Positions 24,967 to 33,302 of a DNA stretch of 42,652 nt are shown here, piece by piece. The position numbers and the translations under genes are program-made. Source of the DNA: Actinomycetota bacterium (GTDB lineage Bacteria > Actinomycetota > Actinomycetes > Nanopelagicales > Nanopelagicaceae); assembly GCA_005787575.1 (NCBI GenBank), contig SYAN01000052.1, positions 1 to 42,652 on the forward strand, in the 5' to 3' direction. Position 1 is the stretch's first letter, and each line of letters opens with the position of its first letter. The notes beneath the pieces are model-generated. The model saw only the letters and a list, made by a program, of their open reading frames with translations. It had not been told where the DNA came from and did no database searches.

Positions 24967-26483
24967 TAGCTATGCGCACCTTGTGATCCCGCCATGAGTC
25001 GACCGATCTCATCACGGTTAGCGAACTTAGAATCAAAGGTCGCGACAATCTTTCCGCCATAGAGCACCGCTACTCGATCCGAGAGCGAGAGGATCTCATC
25101 AAGTTCTGCTGAAACTAAGAGCACTGCAGCTCCTCGATCTCGGGCAGAGATAAGTTGCTTATGTATGAATTCAATGGAGCCGACATCCACGCCACGCGTT
25201 GGTTGCGATGCGACCACAACGGGAAGGTCCTGACTCAACTCGCGTGCGACGACAGTCTTTTGCTTATTTCCACCAGAGAGGGAACTCGCCGGAGCCGAAG
25301 CGCTGGGAGTGCGAATGTCATAACGCTCGACTAACTCTTCACCGTTGCTTGCAACGGCATCGAGATTTCGAATCCATCCCTTCGCAAATGGTTCTTGATC
25401 AAATCGATTGAGGACTAAGTTATCTGCGATTGAGTAACTCGCGACGAGTCCATGACGCTCACGATCTTCTGGGATATGTGAAACTCCAGCAGCATGCACT
25501 TCGTGAGGTTTGAGATTCGGCACTTCCTTACCCGCAATACGAACAGTTCCTTTACGTCTATTTCTCATGCCACAGATTGCTTCTACTAGTTCGCGTTGGC
25601 CATTTCCCTCAACGCCGGCAATGCCAAGAATCTCTCCGGCATTTACCTGAAGCGAGAGCCCCTTAACGGCTTCGAGCTTTCGATCATCGAGTACTTCGAG
25701 TTCGCGCACTTCCAACGCTGCGCCCGTTGGGTTCCCAGGACCTTTTTCGACATGAAGGACGACTTCTCTTCCCACCATCAACTGAGCAAGCTGGCTCTCA
25801 CTACTCTCTTTCGGCGTGGTGCTTCCTGCGAGTTTTCCGTTTCGCAAGACAACGACACGATCTGCAAGGGCCATTACCTCCCGAAGCTTGTGAGTGATGA
25901 AGAGAATGCCAACGCCTTTTTTGGCGAGGTTTCTCAGGACTTCTAATAGTTCGTCCGTTTCTTGTGGCGTGAGAACTGCGGTCGGTTCATCAAGAATCAG
26001 TAAACTCACATCGCGCCTTAGCGCTTTGAGAATCTCAACACGTTGAGCCATGCCGACGGGAAGATCCTCGATGATTGCATCAGGATCAATTGCCAGCCCA
26101 TATCGCTTTGAAAGTTCAGCAGTCTCTCTTTTGGCCTTCTGCATTTGAATGAAACCAAACTTGGTCGGTTCATCACCGAGAACTAAGTTTTCGGTCACTG
26201 ACATCACGGGTACAAGTTGAAAATGTTGATGGACCATTCCGATTCCTCGAGCGATTGCTTCCGCGGTATCGCCATAAGGCAACTCTTCACCCTTGACTCG
26301 TATCACTCCCGAATCTGGCTTGACTAATCCAATAACAGCCTTAACTAGCGTAGATTTCCCGGCGCCATTCTCGCCAAGGAGTGCGACGATCTCGCCCGGC
26401 TTAACGGTAAGCGATATCTCGTGATTCGCTTGAACCGATCCAAAGCGCTTACTCAAATTTTCGACTTCAAGAAGGTTTGTCAT
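24966..26483 (-). CDS. Nucleoside ABC transporter ATP-binding protein (two ABC domains)
   Basis: Tandem ATPase of the BMP-type nucleoside importer (YufO/NupA/RbsA-like), 505 residues. The N-terminal domain has Walker A GENGAGKST (residues 37-45), an unusual signature LPVGMAQRVEIL and Walker B LLILDEPTAVLTP. The C-terminal domain has a degenerate Walker A (GVEGNGQRE), the signature SLSGGNKQK, and a Walker B region reading PVVVASQPTRGVD where Asp-Glu are replaced. The C-terminal site is therefore probably non-hydrolytic, which is usual in this family. The start overlaps the end of the second permease gene (ATGA) and the stop overlaps the phosphorylase start, so importer and salvage enzyme are tightly coupled. 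Confidence 0.92.
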   Translation of the reverse strand: MTNLLEVENLSKRFGSVQANHEISLTVKPGEIVALLGENGAGKSTLVKAVIGLVKPDSGVIRVKGEELPYGDTAEAIARGIGMVHQHFQLVPVMSVTENLVLGDEPTKFGFIQMQKAKRETAELSKRYGLAIDPDAIIEDLPVGMAQRVEILKALRRDVSLLILDEPTAVLTPQETDELLEVLRNLAKKGVGILFITHKLREVMALADRVVVLRNGKLAGSTTPKESSESQLAQLMVGREVVLHVEKGPGNPTGAALEVRELEVLDDRKLEAVKGLSLQVNAGEILGIAGVEGNGQRELVEAICGMRNRRKGTVRIAGKEVPNLKPHEVHAAGVSHIPEDRERHGLVASYSIADNLVLNRFDQEPFAKGWIRNLDAVASNGEELVERYDIRTPSASAPASSLSGGNKQKTVVARELSQDLPVVVASQPTRGVDVGSIEFIHKQLISARDRGAAVLLVSAELDEILSLSDRVAVLYGGKIVATFDSKFANRDEIGRLMAGSQGAHS

Positions 26484-27472
26484 ACCTTCTCCTTTTCGTA
26501 AGGAATTCCTTCAGCAGCAGGAGGTCTCACCTTGCCGGCCGATATCGCCAGAATGAGTATGGTCAATACGTAAGGCAGCATCGTGACGAACTGTTGTGGG
26601 ATTTGAACGACTTCATCAATCATCAACTGATTGGTTACAGCTTGAGAGAGTCCAAAGAAGAGCGCCGCTGCGAAAGCGCCGAGTGGATTCCATCGGCCAA
26701 AGATCATGATTGCTAGCGCTGTAAATCCTTTACCGGCCGTGAACCCTCGTTCAAAAATACCGACTGCTTCGAGTGCGAGATAGCTACCCGCGAGCCCTCC
26801 CACAGCGCCCGCGATGGTGACGTTGATATAGCGCAGTCGAACCACCGATACACCTGCAGTATCTGCGCTCGAGGGATGTTCCCCGACGGATCGAGATCTA
26901 AGTCCCCAGGGAGTCTTGTAAAGCGCCACCCATAAACCAAAAATGAAAATAATCCCGAAATAGGTGATGGGGCCGTGGTTAGAGACGATCGGACCGATTA
27001 CTGGGATGTCGCCTATTACTGGAATATCTATCGGCAAGAATGTTGAAGGGATTCGGTAGTTCTGACGGTAGAGAAATGAAGTGATTCCCGCCGCCATGAT
27101 GTTGATGATGACTCCGGCAATAATCTGGTCCATCTTCCAGGTGATGGTCATAACCGAGAGTAAGAGACCAACAAGTACGCCAGTCATGATCCCAATGAAT
27201 AGCCCGGCCGAGATGTTCTTCAAGATCGCACCCAAAAAGAAAGCCGTGAAAGCTGAGACCAGCATGGTGCCTTCAATACCGATATTCACAATGCCCGTGC
27301 GTTCACACATGACACCGACCATCGCAGCTAGCGCTAGTGGCAGGGCAAAAGGAATCGCTGTGAAGACGACTGATGAGGTGACAATGGAGTTCTGGCTGTA
27401 GAAGTATGCAAAGAGCAGTATCGATGAGACGATAACAAAGTAACTCAAGCGAAATCTCATCAGTTGCTCCAT
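26480..27472 (-). CDS. Nucleoside ABC transporter permease (YufQ-like)
   Basis: Branched-chain-type (BPD_transp_2) permease, 330 residues, with about 8-10 hydrophobic spans. MCERTGIVNIGIEGTMLVSAFTAF is the hallmark of the second permease of BMP-type nucleoside importers, and SVGEHPSSADTAGVSV is the cytoplasmic coupling loop. ATG 27472 gives a 13-bp overlap with the upstream permease gene; an alternative ATG at 27460 would overlap its TGA by one base. It shares ATGA with the ATPase gene downstream. Confidence 0.92.
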   Translation of the reverse strand: MEQLMRFRLSYFVIVSSILLFAYFYSQNSIVTSSVVFTAIPFALPLALAAMVGVMCERTGIVNIGIEGTMLVSAFTAFFLGAILKNISAGLFIGIMTGVLVGLLLSVMTITWKMDQIIAGVIINIMAAGITSFLYRQNYRIPSTFLPIDIPVIGDIPVIGPIVSNHGPITYFGIIFIFGLWVALYKTPWGLRSRSVGEHPSSADTAGVSVVRLRYINVTIAGAVGGLAGSYLALEAVGIFERGFTAGKGFTALAIMIFGRWNPLGAFAAALFFGLSQAVTNQLMIDEVVQIPQQFVTMLPYVLTILILAISAGKVRPPAAEGIPYEKEKV

Positions 27473-28518
27473 CCACTCGAGAGGGAGATTCCCTCTTCTT
27501 TGCGCTTCAACAAGCGAAGAAGAATGGGTGCTGTAACGAAGAAGAGAATGAGCGCCAGCAAGAGATCGACTATCTCGGGCGCAACACCTGCTCTGAATTG
27601 CATAGTTGAAGCTGCGCCGCGCATGCCCCCAATCAATATGGCCGCCGGAATCACGCCTAGAGGATTGGCTCGTGCAAGAAGTGCGACTGTGATTCCATCA
27701 AAACCAAGACCAGCATTGAATGCTGGCTCAAATCGGCCGGTGATACTAAGCGTCTCTACTGCGCCCGCGATTCCTGCGGTCGCACCACCAAGCAACATAC
27801 TTGAGATGATGACTCGCTTGACAGATATTCCGGCGTACCAACCTGCATTGCGGTTCCTGCCAATTGTCTCTATTCGAAAACCAGTGGTCGTCCTTCGCAT
27901 CAACCACCAGAAGACAACTGAAATGGCTATCGCAATGAAGAATCCGAAGGGGAGTCCGAAGAGATCGGGAATTCGTGCTGATTCTTCAATCTTCGGAGTT
28001 CGTGTGATCGGTTGGTCAGGCTCCTTGAACGGGGTGCTGGCGAGGTAGTCGGCCAGGGCGATGACGATGCTATTGAGCATGATTGTTGTGATGACCTCAT
28101 GCACCCCTCGGTAGGCCTTCAAGAGTCCTGCAACGAGCGCCACGAAAGAGCCAAAGAACGCGCCAAAAAGGAGGGCGAGTGGAATGTGAATGAGAAAAGG
28201 TAGGCCGACAAATGAGTACCCAGCCCAAGCCGATGCGAGCGCTCCCGATATCAACTGGCCCTGTGCGCCAATGTTGAAGAGTCCGGCCCTGAGACAGATG
28301 GCTACAGCAAGACCGCTAAGGATTAAAGGTGTTGCTTTAGCAAGAGTGGTTGCGATTCCCTCGATGGAGCCAAAGGCTTTCGTGAAAAGAACTTGGTAAG
28401 CGAAGAGTGGATTGCTTCCTTGCATCGCGATAAGGAGACTGCCGAAGATGAAGGCAATGAGGAGAGATAGCAGCGGTATCGAGAGTGTTTGCAACTTGAC
28501 TCGCTGCAGGATGGCCAT
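27460..28518 (-). CDS. Nucleoside ABC transporter permease (YufP-like)
   Basis: First permease of the importer, 352 residues, with a cytoplasmic N-terminus and many hydrophobic spans. CLRAGLFNIGAQGQLISGALASAW, YRGVHEVITTIMLN and the coupling loop RIETIGRNRNAGWYAGISV fit the YufP/NupP type. A 116-bp gap with a stable hairpin separates it from bmpA, while the following permease overlaps it. It is therefore the first gene of the membrane-complex part of the operon. The antisense open frames here are shadows. Confidence 0.93.
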   Translation of the reverse strand: MAILQRVKLQTLSIPLLSLLIAFIFGSLLIAMQGSNPLFAYQVLFTKAFGSIEGIATTLAKATPLILSGLAVAICLRAGLFNIGAQGQLISGALASAWAGYSFVGLPFLIHIPLALLFGAFFGSFVALVAGLLKAYRGVHEVITTIMLNSIVIALADYLASTPFKEPDQPITRTPKIEESARIPDLFGLPFGFFIAIAISVVFWWLMRRTTTGFRIETIGRNRNAGWYAGISVKRVIISSMLLGGATAGIAGAVETLSITGRFEPAFNAGLGFDGITVALLARANPLGVIPAAILIGGMRGAASTMQFRAGVAPEIVDLLLALILFFVTAPILLRLLKRKEEGISLSSGWSN

Positions 28519-28573
28519 TGCTATTCCGTTCCGAATTAGAACTGAATCAAGTGAAATCTATTTACATTTGAAT

Positions 28574-28607
28574 GTGGGGAGACGCACATCTCTGCGCATC
28601 TCCCCAC
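28574..28607 (-). promoter_or_regulatory. Intercistronic hairpin between bmpA and the permease genes
   Basis: A 9-bp perfect stem (GTGGGGAGA with TCTCCCCAC) extended by further pairs with two mismatches forms a strong hairpin 28 bp after the bmpA stop codon. No T-run follows on the minus strand, so it is not a standard terminator. Such a structure commonly stabilises the binding-protein mRNA or partly attenuates the downstream genes. Confidence 0.6.
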
Positions 28608-28634
28608 GATTACTATGACTGAAGTTGGTGCTCT

Positions 28635-29684
28635 TTAGAGCTTAACTCCAGTTGGGACAGTCCCATCCAACACCTGAGGTGTTAGCTCTGCAATCTTGTC
28701 CTTGATTGCTGAATCGATCTTCGAATCGAAGTCGTGGTAAGGAGCGAGCCCGACATCACCGAAGAAGTTACCGCCTTCGATGGTTCCGGCCGAAGCTGCC
28801 TCAACGAGTGCGGCTACACCCTTGTCAATCAACTTCATCGCTGAAGTGACCAAGCAAGGCTGTGCCTCAGGCAAGGTGCCCCATTGATCAGCATCAACAC
28901 CGACGCAGTAAGCGCCTGGGGTCTTTGCTATCTCGAGGAGCGCGCCGTTACCGGTGTTACCGCCAGCACCAAAGATGACGTCATAACCCTGTGAGAGAAG
29001 CTGCTTTGCAGTAGCTCCACCCCATGCTGGGTCATTGAAGGCGTTATCTGGCGCGTGATAGATCAGCTTGGTGGCAGGAAGATCCTTGCCGAGTAACTGT
29101 GCTGCATATGCAACACCGTTACGGAAGCCTTCTCCGAAGTAACGAACTGGTGGTACGACCTCAGTACCAAGTACTGCGCCAGTCTTTCCAGAAGTGGTCA
29201 AGTGACCTGCTAGAACGCCAGCCAAGAAGCCAGCCTTATCTTCTGGGAATACCAGACCAGTGAGGTTCGGTAACGCCTCACCCTGGAACTGATCGACACC
29301 AATGAACTTGATATCTGGATATTGCTTAGCAGCAGTGGTCATCGCCTCTGCCATCAAGAATCCGACGCCGATGATGACGTTGTAACCTGCATCAGCGAAT
29401 TGGCCGATGTTGGTTGCGTAATCCTTCGGATCAAGAGTCTCGATGTACTTTGCGAATCCACCTACGTTCTCAGCGCCGGCTACGGCACCTTCCCAAGCAG
29501 ATTGGTTGAATGACTTGTCATCGACCTTACCGGTGTCAGTTACAAGTCCGATGCAGAATGCACCTTCGGTACCACAATCTGCTTCTGTGATTGCTGCTGT
29601 CTCTTCAGTTCCGCTGCTGCATGCAGTCAAACCGAAAAGTGAAATGCTCACTGCGAAAAAAATAGACGCAATGCGCTTGATCAT
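28635..29684 (-). CDS. bmpA: BMP-family nucleoside-binding lipoprotein
   Basis: Extracytoplasmic binding protein of the Bmp/PnrA family, which captures purine and other nucleosides; 349 residues. The signal peptide ends in lipobox LTAC with lipidated Cys22. The body contains GLVTDTGKVDDKSFNQSAWEG, the family signature for the nucleoside site, then GVGFLMAEAM, GVDQFQ, FPEDKAGFLAGVLAG and FGAGGNTGNGALLE. ATG 29684 is chosen for its GAGAGGAG ribosome-binding site and because the longer frame (to 29753) would add residues before the signal peptide. It heads the importer operon. Upstream are a 16-bp perfect palindrome and a weak CTGACA/TATCCC promoter-like pair on the minus strand. Confidence 0.94.
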   Translation of the reverse strand: MIKRIASIFFAVSISLFGLTACSSGTEETAAITEADCGTEGAFCIGLVTDTGKVDDKSFNQSAWEGAVAGAENVGGFAKYIETLDPKDYATNIGQFADAGYNVIIGVGFLMAEAMTTAAKQYPDIKFIGVDQFQGEALPNLTGLVFPEDKAGFLAGVLAGHLTTSGKTGAVLGTEVVPPVRYFGEGFRNGVAYAAQLLGKDLPATKLIYHAPDNAFNDPAWGGATAKQLLSQGYDVIFGAGGNTGNGALLEIAKTPGAYCVGVDADQWGTLPEAQPCLVTSAMKLIDKGVAALVEAASAGTIEGGNFFGDVGLAPYHDFDSKIDSAIKDKIAELTPQVLDGTVPTGVKL

Positions 29685-29704
29685 GAATCTCCTCTCAACA
29701 GGGG

Positions 29705-29726
29705 CCGTCGGCTCGAGTGACGACGG
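29705..29726 (-). promoter_or_regulatory. Hairpin in the bmpA leader
   Basis: CCGTCG and CGACGG (6-bp perfect stem, 10-nt loop) lie about 20 bp before the bmpA start codon, close to the ribosome-binding site. It could modulate translation; I do not recognise a known riboswitch here. Confidence 0.4.
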
Positions 29727-29727
29727 T

Positions 29728-29743
29728 TCAATCGATCGATTGA
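29728..29743. promoter_or_regulatory. 16-bp perfect palindrome upstream of bmpA (putative operator)
   Basis: TCAATCGATCGATTGA reads the same on both strands over all 16 bases and lies 43 bp upstream of the bmpA start, in the presumed promoter or leader. Perfect palindromes of this length are rare in non-coding DNA and typically mark a homodimeric regulator's site. No regulator gene lies next to it, so the cognate protein is unknown. Confidence 0.5.
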
Positions 29744-29854
29744 CGCTGATCAAAGGGGAAAGTCGGGGATAAGTCTTGGAGTCAGCGTGTGTCAGAATCC
29801 TAGGGTGCGACGTTGAAGAAAGCAGAGTTCGGCGCGTGCGAAAGATTTCGAGCG

Positions 29855-29877
29855 AGCGTTACTTAACGCTAAAGTAA
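29855..29877. other. Two overlapping inverted repeats after parC
   Basis: AGCGTT/AACGCT (29855-29870, loop ACTT) and TTACTT/AAGTAA (29859-29877) share bases, so only one can fold at a time. They lie 10-33 bp beyond the parC stop codon. No T-run follows, so termination is uncertain. Confidence 0.4.
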
Positions 29878-29887
29878 AGGTTGAGCC

Positions 29888-31402
29888 TTACTCGATGCAG
29901 CGCGTTCTGCGAGAAATCGCAAATTTCTTCGCAAGTTCGCCCAATTCATCGCTCACCTGAGTACGTATCGCTTCGTTGCTTGCAAGGAGGGCGGCTAGTT
30001 CTTTGATCGAGATCTTGAGTTGTTTTGACTCGGTATCCAGCTCCACCTTGCTCATCTTCGTCAGTCGTCGAAGTGGCATATCGAGGATGTAGGTCGCCTG
30101 CTCGTCGCTTAACTTAAAACTCTTGATGAGGGAAGCCTTCGCTTCGCTTGCATCTTCGGAGCCACGGATGATTTTGACTACCTTGTCGATATCAACGATT
30201 GCCTTGATGAGGCCCTCGACAAGATTAAGTCTCTCCTCCGCTTTGAGTTTTCGGAAGGCAGAGCGACGGGTCACTACTTCAACGCGGTGTGCGATGAAAA
30301 CTTCTAGAATCTCTTTAAGGCCAAGTGTTCGCGGTTTGCCATCAACCAGCGCTACCGCATTGATCGCAAATTGATCCTCAAGCGGAGAGAGTCGATAGAG
30401 CTTCTCCAAAACTTCACTTGGCTCATAGCCATTCTTTAATTCGATGATCACTCGCGTCCCATTCTGACCATCCGAAAGATCAACGATGTCAGAGATGCCT
30501 TGAATCTTCTTGCTCTTGACCAATGTTGAGATTCGCTCGACAACCTTCTCGGGTCCGATTGTGAAGGGAAGTTCTGTGATGGTTAAACCTTGTTTTCGGT
30601 TACTCACTTTGCCGATTTCCACTGTTGCCCGGAGTTGGAAAGAACCTTTACCGCTCGTGTAGGCATCGACGACTCCAGATAACCCGTGGATCTCACCACC
30701 AGTTGGAAAATCTGGACCGGGGATATGTTTCATCAACTGTTTGAGGGTCGCTTTCGGATTCTCAATCAAAAATCTTGTCGCAGCGATCACCTCTCCAAGA
30801 TTGTGTGGCGCCATATTCGTTGCCATACCAACTGCGATACCGCTACCCCCATTGACAAGAAGGTTAGGAAAAGCAGCAGGTAGAACGAGTGGCTCTGCAA
30901 GTTGGCCGTCATAGTTTGGGCCAAAATCAACAGTGTCCTCATCGGCTTCATCGACCATTGTCATCGCAGCTGGCGCGAGGCGCGCCTCGGTGTAGCGCAT
31001 CGCAGCAGGCCCGGCATCGAGTGAACCGAAGTTTCCATGTCCATCAATTAGCGGAAGGCTCATGGAGAAAGACTGTGACATTCTCACGAGCGCGTCGTAG
31101 ATCGCGCCGTCACCATGGGGATGGAGTTTTCCCATAACTTCGCCCACGACTCGAGCGCTCTTAACATGTCCCTTATCAGGTCGAAGTCCCATCTCGACCA
31201 TCTGATGCAAGATCCTTCGGTGAACTGGTTTCAAACCATCGCGTGCATCAGGAAGTGCTCGCGAGTAGATGACTGAGTAGGCATACTCCAAGAATGACTC
31301 CGACATCTCTTTTGAGACATCGATGTCCACCACGCGACCAGGAAGTTCACCTGGTTTAGGTCCAACCTGTTTTGCTTTTGGTTTAGGGGAGGTCTTCGGC
31401 AC
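29888..31402 (-). CDS. parC: DNA topoisomerase IV subunit A lacking the C-terminal domain
   Basis: Breakage-reunion subunit of topoisomerase IV, partner of ParE. The winged-helix domain has SRALPDARDGLKPVHRRI and HPHGDGAIYDALVRM, with catalytic Arg-Tyr in AAMRYTEARLAP (Tyr137 from this start). The tower domain and the coiled-coil gate run to ELAKKFAISRRTRCIE and stop. Typical GyrA/ParC proteins continue at exactly this point with a beta-pinwheel of about 300 residues. Only 203 bp of non-coding DNA separate it from bmpA, so the domain is absent, not frameshifted. The frame opens at TTG 31474 inside psuK; GTG 31402 (504 residues) avoids that overlap and matches where homologues begin. It follows psuK by 26 bp. 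Confidence 0.88.
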   Translation of the reverse strand: MPKTSPKPKAKQVGPKPGELPGRVVDIDVSKEMSESFLEYAYSVIYSRALPDARDGLKPVHRRILHQMVEMGLRPDKGHVKSARVVGEVMGKLHPHGDGAIYDALVRMSQSFSMSLPLIDGHGNFGSLDAGPAAMRYTEARLAPAAMTMVDEADEDTVDFGPNYDGQLAEPLVLPAAFPNLLVNGGSGIAVGMATNMAPHNLGEVIAATRFLIENPKATLKQLMKHIPGPDFPTGGEIHGLSGVVDAYTSGKGSFQLRATVEIGKVSNRKQGLTITELPFTIGPEKVVERISTLVKSKKIQGISDIVDLSDGQNGTRVIIELKNGYEPSEVLEKLYRLSPLEDQFAINAVALVDGKPRTLGLKEILEVFIAHRVEVVTRRSAFRKLKAEERLNLVEGLIKAIVDIDKVVKIIRGSEDASEAKASLIKSFKLSDEQATYILDMPLRRLTKMSKVELDTESKQLKISIKELAALLASNEAIRTQVSDELGELAKKFAISRRTRCIE

Positions 31403-31428
31403 GGGGTGGATTCTGCCTTGTTGAGAGG

Positions 31429-32337
31429 CTATTTCTTGGGATTTGATGGGCGTGCGCCTACTAACTCCACGCAACGACCGGCGACCAGATTGCCTTGACG
31501 CAAGGACTCTTTGAGATCGCGATTTGTTATCCAGGAAGATATGAAACCAGCCGCGAAGCTATCGCCCGCCCCTGTGGTATCAATTGCAATTCGTGGTGGA
31601 AGAATGTCAGAAATCAACAATGCATCCTCTCGAGATCTTGCTACTGCACCCAACTCACCTCGTTTGATGACCGCGATTCTTGCGAAGCGAAGCAAGAACT
31701 CCAGCATCGCCTCGAGGTCACTCTCGCCGCTAAGGAATTCTGCTTCAGATTCATTAAGGAGCAGAACATCAGACTCTGGAATTGATTGAAGGACTTCCTC
31801 CCGTCTTGCGAATTTCAGCATCGTGCCTACAGAGGCAGGGTCCAGGAATGTTTCGATACCTACCGAATGAAGCCGCTTAAAGATGCGATGGACTCCATCA
31901 TGCGAGAGGCGATTGAAGAGGGAGTAGCCTGAAATGTAGCAAGAGCTGATTCCATCAAGACTTGGTAAATCGGATTCGCTAAGGCCGGCATTTGCGCCCG
32001 AATCGGGGAGCATCGTTCGCTCGCCGCTTTCATCCACGAGGACAACCACGGTTCCGGTTGCTTTCGATGGAACGATGATTTTATGGGTGTCGATACCTAA
32101 GTCCTGGATCTCTGCGATCAGTGCCTCGCCCACGGAGTCATCACCGACTCGCGCTAAGAGAAGTGCAGGCGTGCCAACTTCATGCAACCAGCTAGCGACA
32201 TTGGCTGCAGTACCACCACCGTGAGTGGAAATCTCTGAAGGAGTATCGCTGCCGTATCTGAGTTGACTTAAGCCCTGCCCATCAAGTCGCACGATCACAT
32301 CAAGTGCGATGTCTCCAATACAGAGGACTTTCGACAT
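31429..32337 (-). CDS. psuK: PfkB-family kinase, probable pseudouridine kinase
   Basis: Ribokinase-superfamily sugar/nucleoside kinase, 302 residues. The N-terminal MSKVLCIGDIALDV, the substrate loop HGGGTAANVASWL, and the C-terminal signature DTTGAGDSFAAGFISSW with catalytic Asp are present. Sequence alone does not fix the substrate, but psuG lies directly upstream (18 bp), and PfkB kinases next to psuG phosphorylate pseudouridine. It would supply pseudouridine 5'-phosphate to PsuG. ATG 32337 is preferred over the adjacent TTG at 32340. Confidence 0.82.
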   Translation of the reverse strand: MSKVLCIGDIALDVIVRLDGQGLSQLRYGSDTPSEISTHGGGTAANVASWLHEVGTPALLLARVGDDSVGEALIAEIQDLGIDTHKIIVPSKATGTVVVLVDESGERTMLPDSGANAGLSESDLPSLDGISSCYISGYSLFNRLSHDGVHRIFKRLHSVGIETFLDPASVGTMLKFARREEVLQSIPESDVLLLNESEAEFLSGESDLEAMLEFLLRFARIAVIKRGELGAVARSREDALLISDILPPRIAIDTTGAGDSFAAGFISSWITNRDLKESLRQGNLVAGRCVELVGARPSNPKK

Positions 32338-32355
32338 CAATCACTCCACCACTAG

Positions 32356-33258
32356 TTAGTCTCGATTGAGTGAGGCATAAGCAACGGCGATTTTCGAAGC
32401 GAGAATCGCATTGGAGGTGATGATCTCGGTATTGATCTTCAGGGATAGTCCCGCACTCGAACTATGGAATCGCTCAAGGATGAATGGTGTCACTGCCTTG
32501 CCGGTGATGCCTGCTGATGCCGCCTCGGAAAGTGCGCCATCAAGAAGTTTTTGATGGGTGGAAGGGTCCATGGGATTGGGGGCTGCATTTGCCACAAGTA
32601 GGGCGCTATCAGAGATAGTCGACTGCATTACTTTGGCAACTTCCTCTGGCTTTTCAACTCGATACTCCAATCGATGTCCGGAATTCTCAAGGTAGAAACC
32701 TGGGAAGTAATCACATTGATATCCGAGAACTGTGATGCTCAGCGTTTCTAAACGTTCTAAAGTCGCTGCGACATCAAGGATTGACTTAACACCGGATGAA
32801 ACAACTGTTATGGGTGTTCGCGACAATGTACTTAAGTCAGCACTCTCATCGAAAGTTATCGAAGCACCACGGTGAACTCCACCAAGGCCGCCCGTTGCAA
32901 AGAGCGAGATTCCGGCGAGAGATGCGATCTGAGCTGTTGATGCAACAGTGGTTGCGGCCCACCCACCTCGTGATGCAATGACTGAGCAATCGCGAGTAGA
33001 TGCCTTTATAACGTCATCTCGCTCTGCTATTGCCTGTAACTCACTTGGGCTCAGGCCTACTGTTATTCGACCTTCGCAGATTGCGATGGTCGCAGGAATG
33101 GCACCGTTTTCTCGCACCAGTGCCTCAACTTCTTGGGCGACAGCGAGGTTGCTTGGTCGTGGAAGTCCGTGCGAAATAATCGTCGATTCCAAGGCTACAA
33201 CGGCTCGCCTCGCATCGAGGGCTGCTGCTACCTCTTCGGAGAGATGAAGCCTCTTCAT
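32356..33258 (-). CDS. psuG: Pseudouridine-5'-phosphate glycosidase
   Basis: Cleaves the C-C glycosidic bond of pseudouridine 5'-phosphate to uracil and ribose 5-phosphate, in the cytoplasm. The 300-residue protein has the family hallmarks VALESTIISHGLPRPSNLAVA (near residues 21-41), GRITVGLS, ATTVASTAQIASLAGISLFATGGLGGVHRGA and GKAVTPFIL. ATG 33258 is used; a GTG at 33264 is two codons upstream. It is the first gene of the minus-strand block and is divergent from the phosphodiesterase gene across only 63 bp. Pseudouridine arises from RNA turnover, in line with the nucleoside importer downstream. Confidence 0.95.
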   Translation of the reverse strand: MKRLHLSEEVAAALDARRAVVALESTIISHGLPRPSNLAVAQEVEALVRENGAIPATIAICEGRITVGLSPSELQAIAERDDVIKASTRDCSVIASRGGWAATTVASTAQIASLAGISLFATGGLGGVHRGASITFDESADLSTLSRTPITVVSSGVKSILDVAATLERLETLSITVLGYQCDYFPGFYLENSGHRLEYRVEKPEEVAKVMQSTISDSALLVANAAPNPMDPSTHQKLLDGALSEAASAGITGKAVTPFILERFHSSSAGLSLKINTEIITSNAILASKIAVAYASLNRD

Positions 33259-33302
33259 GGCCACCAGTCTTTCACGGCTACCGACAAGGGCGTGACAAGA
33301 TG

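Noticed and set aside
27464-28048. 194-codon plus-strand open frame
   Set aside because: Antisense to a clear permease gene, with composition set by the hydrophobic codons of that gene and no start signal or known motif.
29888-31402. Calling this gene gyrA, or a frameshifted pseudogene
   Set aside because: The frame is intact through all catalytic motifs and ends at a domain boundary; the neighbouring ParE-type subunit B favours parC.
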